Shown: positions 62,430-64,000 of the stretch, one piece after another
How the letters are laid out: each line of letters starts with the position of its first letter
How positions within the stretch are numbered: the first letter of the stretch is position 1
Source: Chitinophagaceae bacterium
GTDB lineage: Bacteria; Bacteroidota; Bacteroidia; Chitinophagales; Chitinophagaceae
Reading direction: 5' to 3'
DNA length: 64,000 nt
Assembly (NCBI GenBank): GCA_016722465.1
Contig: JADKJC010000001.1
Location: 1,054,001 to 1,118,000, forward strand
Notes under the pieces: generated by a model
Databases searched by the model: none
What the model was told of the DNA's origin: nothing
Seen by the model: the letters and a program-made list of their open reading frames with translations, nothing else
Position numbers and translations under genes: made by a program

Positions 62430-63632
62430 ATGATGAAACAATATTTAGTAACAGGCATGGCAGCAGTAATCCTTTTATCCTCCTGCGGCAGCAGTAAAAA
62501 AGAAAACAATGCCGCTCTCACGGATAAAAAAGCTGCACTTGAAAAACTAAAAACAGAGAAAGGTGAATTAGACGAAAAGATCAGCAGCCTGGAAACAGAG
62601 ATTGCTAAATTAGATACCAGTGCAGCCAATGCGCCCAAAACAAAATTGGTAGCCGTGCAAACACTGGCTGTTACAGATTTTGCCCATTATATTGAACTGC
62701 AGGGAAAGATAGATGGCGAAAATATTTCTTACATCGCACCAAGGGGTGGTGGTGGCCTTGTAAAATCAGTATTGGTGAAGCAGGGGCAACATGTAAGCAA
62801 AGGGCAATTGCTTTTAAAGCTGGATGACGGAATACAAAAACAACAGGTAATTGCAACAAGGCAGCAACTGGAAGGCGTAAAAACACAATTGGCGTTGGCC
62901 AGAAGCCTTTATCAGCGGCAAAGTAATTTATGGGCACAGGGCATTGGTACCGAAGTTCAGGTAATTACTTACAAAACCAATGTAACGGCGTTGGAAAATC
63001 AGCTTTCATTGATTGGGGAGCAGGTAAAAGTTGCACAGGAGCAAATGAATTCTGCCAATGTTTACAGCGATGTAAATGGAGTGGCAGATATTGTAAACAT
63101 CCGTGTAGGCGAAATTTTCCAGGGACAAACAGCTGCAGGGCCGCAGATAAAAATTGTAAACAATTCATCACTGAAAGTAGTGGGAAATATTCCGGAAAAC
63201 TACCTCGGCAGCGTCACCAGGGGAAGTGCAGTGATTATAGAATTACCCGATGTAGATAAAACTTTCAATGTATCGGTAAGCTTTACAGGTGCTTCCATTG
63301 ATGCCATTAACAGGGGCTTTGTAGTGGAAGCAAGGTTACCCAATGACCCAGCATTAAAACCAAACCAGATAGCGTTGATGAAAATTAAAGATTATGCAGC
63401 AGCCAATGCAATCGCTATTCCATTAAACACTTTACAGAATGATGAAAAAGGAAAATTTGTAATGGTTGCCAGCACAGAAAATGGCAAACTGGTTGCCAGA
63501 AAACGGCCTGTAAACATTGGATTGCTGAATGGTGATGTACTGGAAATAAAAACCGGTTTAAAAGCAGGTGATGTTCTGATCACAGAAGGGTATGCAAGTT
63601 TGTATGAAGGGCAGTTGCTGGCGGTAAAATAA
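62430..63632 (+). CDS. RND efflux periplasmic adaptor (membrane fusion protein)
   Basis: A 400-residue lipoprotein (lipobox ILLSSCGSS, Cys19). A coiled coil at the start (LTDKKAALEKLKTEKGELDEKI) precedes the lipoyl-like domain with VLVKQGQHVSKGQLLLKLDD, the helical hairpin, and beta-barrel and membrane-proximal domains ending in IKTGLKAGDVLITEGYASL. It links the inner-membrane RND pump to TolC. It follows tolC by 36 bases. Confidence 0.94.
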   Translation: MMKQYLVTGMAAVILLSSCGSSKKENNAALTDKKAALEKLKTEKGELDEKISSLETEIAKLDTSAANAPKTKLVAVQTLAVTDFAHYIELQGKIDGENISYIAPRGGGGLVKSVLVKQGQHVSKGQLLLKLDDGIQKQQVIATRQQLEGVKTQLALARSLYQRQSNLWAQGIGTEVQVITYKTNVTALENQLSLIGEQVKVAQEQMNSANVYSDVNGVADIVNIRVGEIFQGQTAAGPQIKIVNNSSLKVVGNIPENYLGSVTRGSAVIIELPDVDKTFNVSVSFTGASIDAINRGFVVEARLPNDPALKPNQIALMKIKDYAAANAIAIPLNTLQNDEKGKFVMVASTENGKLVARKRPVNIGLLNGDVLEIKTGLKAGDVLITEGYASLYEGQLLAVK

Positions 63633-63718
63633 TTTACCCTCGAAAATTTCAATAATAAAACAACATTATCCGCAATACGTCTTTGCCAACTGGTACAGTA
63701 GCGGACAAAACAAATTGT

Positions 63719-64000
63719 ATGAGCGTATTAGAAAACATAAAAGAAAAATACAAGGAATTTAAACCAACTTCCTGGAGCATCGGCAACAAAACATCTATTT
63801 ACCTGGTGATGTTGTTTGTATCACTTGCCGGTATTTACCAGTTTGTAACATTGCCGAAAGAACAGTTCCCCGATATTGTGATTCCTACCATTTATGTACA
63901 AACGATTTATGTAGGCAACTCGCCCAAGGATATCGAAAACCTGGTGACCAGGCCAATTGAAAAACAGATCAAAGGCATCACCGGTGCCAAGATCAATAAA
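63719..64000 (+). CDS. RND efflux inner-membrane permease, partial
   Basis: The first 94 residues are visible: a cytoplasmic N-terminus, the first membrane helix (TSIYLVMLFVSLAGIYQFV) and the conserved start of the porter domain (LPKEQFPDIVIPTIYVQT, GNSPKDIENLVTRPIEKQI). The gene continues past base 64000. It forms a tripartite drug or toxic-compound exporter with the preceding genes. Confidence 0.9.
   Translation, partial: MSVLENIKEKYKEFKPTSWSIGNKTSIYLVMLFVSLAGIYQFVTLPKEQFPDIVIPTIYVQTIYVGNSPKDIENLVTRPIEKQIKGITGAKINK

Overview
The window looks like chromosome from a Bacteroidota bacterium of the Chitinophagaceae type. The evidence is: a SusC/SusD pair with a third lipoprotein, two further TonB-dependent receptors with carboxypeptidase-regulatory-like N-termini, a GldA-type ATPase, an F0 subunit a with a signal-peptide extension, many Bacteroidota lipoproteins (Cys followed by Lys/Arg), weak Shine-Dalgarno sequences, and several promoters of the Bacteroidota form TTTG-N19/20-TAnnTTTG. 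I saw no rRNA, tRNA, CRISPR array, transposase or prophage genes.

Layout. 1-3.2 kb: rsmA (partial, minus), pdxA, and a decayed secreted glycine-rich protein followed by a 59-residue membrane protein. 3.3-10.6 kb (minus): a LolA-like protein with a two-gene ABC exporter, a small secreted protein with a T9SS-tail-like domain, a broken winged-helix regulator next to a membrane protein, a helical secreted protein, and a TonB-dependent receptor with a palindrome inside its promoter. 11.1-23.4 kb (plus): housekeeping genes radA, comF-like, beta-helix lipoprotein, glutathione peroxidase, holB, a PSP1/RicT protein, gldA, eno, a DivIC/FtsB-type protein, nth and a DUF6089 porin-like protein. 23.5-28 kb (minus): the ATP synthase genes atpB-E-F-H-A, with a terminator between atpE and atpF. 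28-33 kb (minus): a nucleotidyltransferase pair, an MsbA-like ABC exporter and a large secreted protein with a clan-CD cysteine peptidase signature. 33.1-34.9 kb (plus): a PhoB/PhoR-like two-component system. 35-41.2 kb (minus): an ArnT-like glycosyltransferase, PAP2 phosphatase and lipoprotein, then a tight operon of a PlcP/LpxH-like phosphoesterase, a glycosyltransferase and a GH1 enzyme. 41.7-46 kb (minus): a beta-helix lipoprotein with its TonB receptor. 46.2-52.1 kb (minus): susC/susD/lipoprotein. 52.4-56.7 kb (plus): DUF47-PiT phosphate uptake, galE and the C-terminal half of transketolase. 56.8-60.2 kb (minus): a large glycoside hydrolase and a DUF502 protein. 60.4-64 kb (plus): a tetR-tolC-mfp-RND efflux operon that runs off the window.

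The most interesting signal is a possible phosphate-limitation and membrane-lipid remodelling locus. Two arrays of 11-bp-periodic direct repeats with TTAC at 22-bp steps (41359-41413 and 45999-46075) resemble PhoB-type boxes. One lies upstream of the phosphoesterase-glycosyltransferase-GH1 operon and the other upstream of the TonB receptor/beta-helix pair. A PhoB/PhoR-like pair, a PAP2 phosphatase and a DUF47-PiT phosphate transporter lie in the same 20 kb. The operon order matches the known PlcP (phospholipid to diacylglycerol) plus glycosyltransferase (diacylglycerol to glycolipid) logic, with an unexpected GH1 enzyme added. This is inference from sequence pattern and gene order.

A caution on quality: at least seven genes (a winged-helix regulator, eno, atpF, a nucleotidyltransferase, susC, tolC and the secreted protein at 2.1 kb) carry one-base reading-frame breaks, mostly in A/T runs. 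Since eno and atpF should be essential, many of these are probably sequencing or assembly errors, and I annotate the genes across the breaks.
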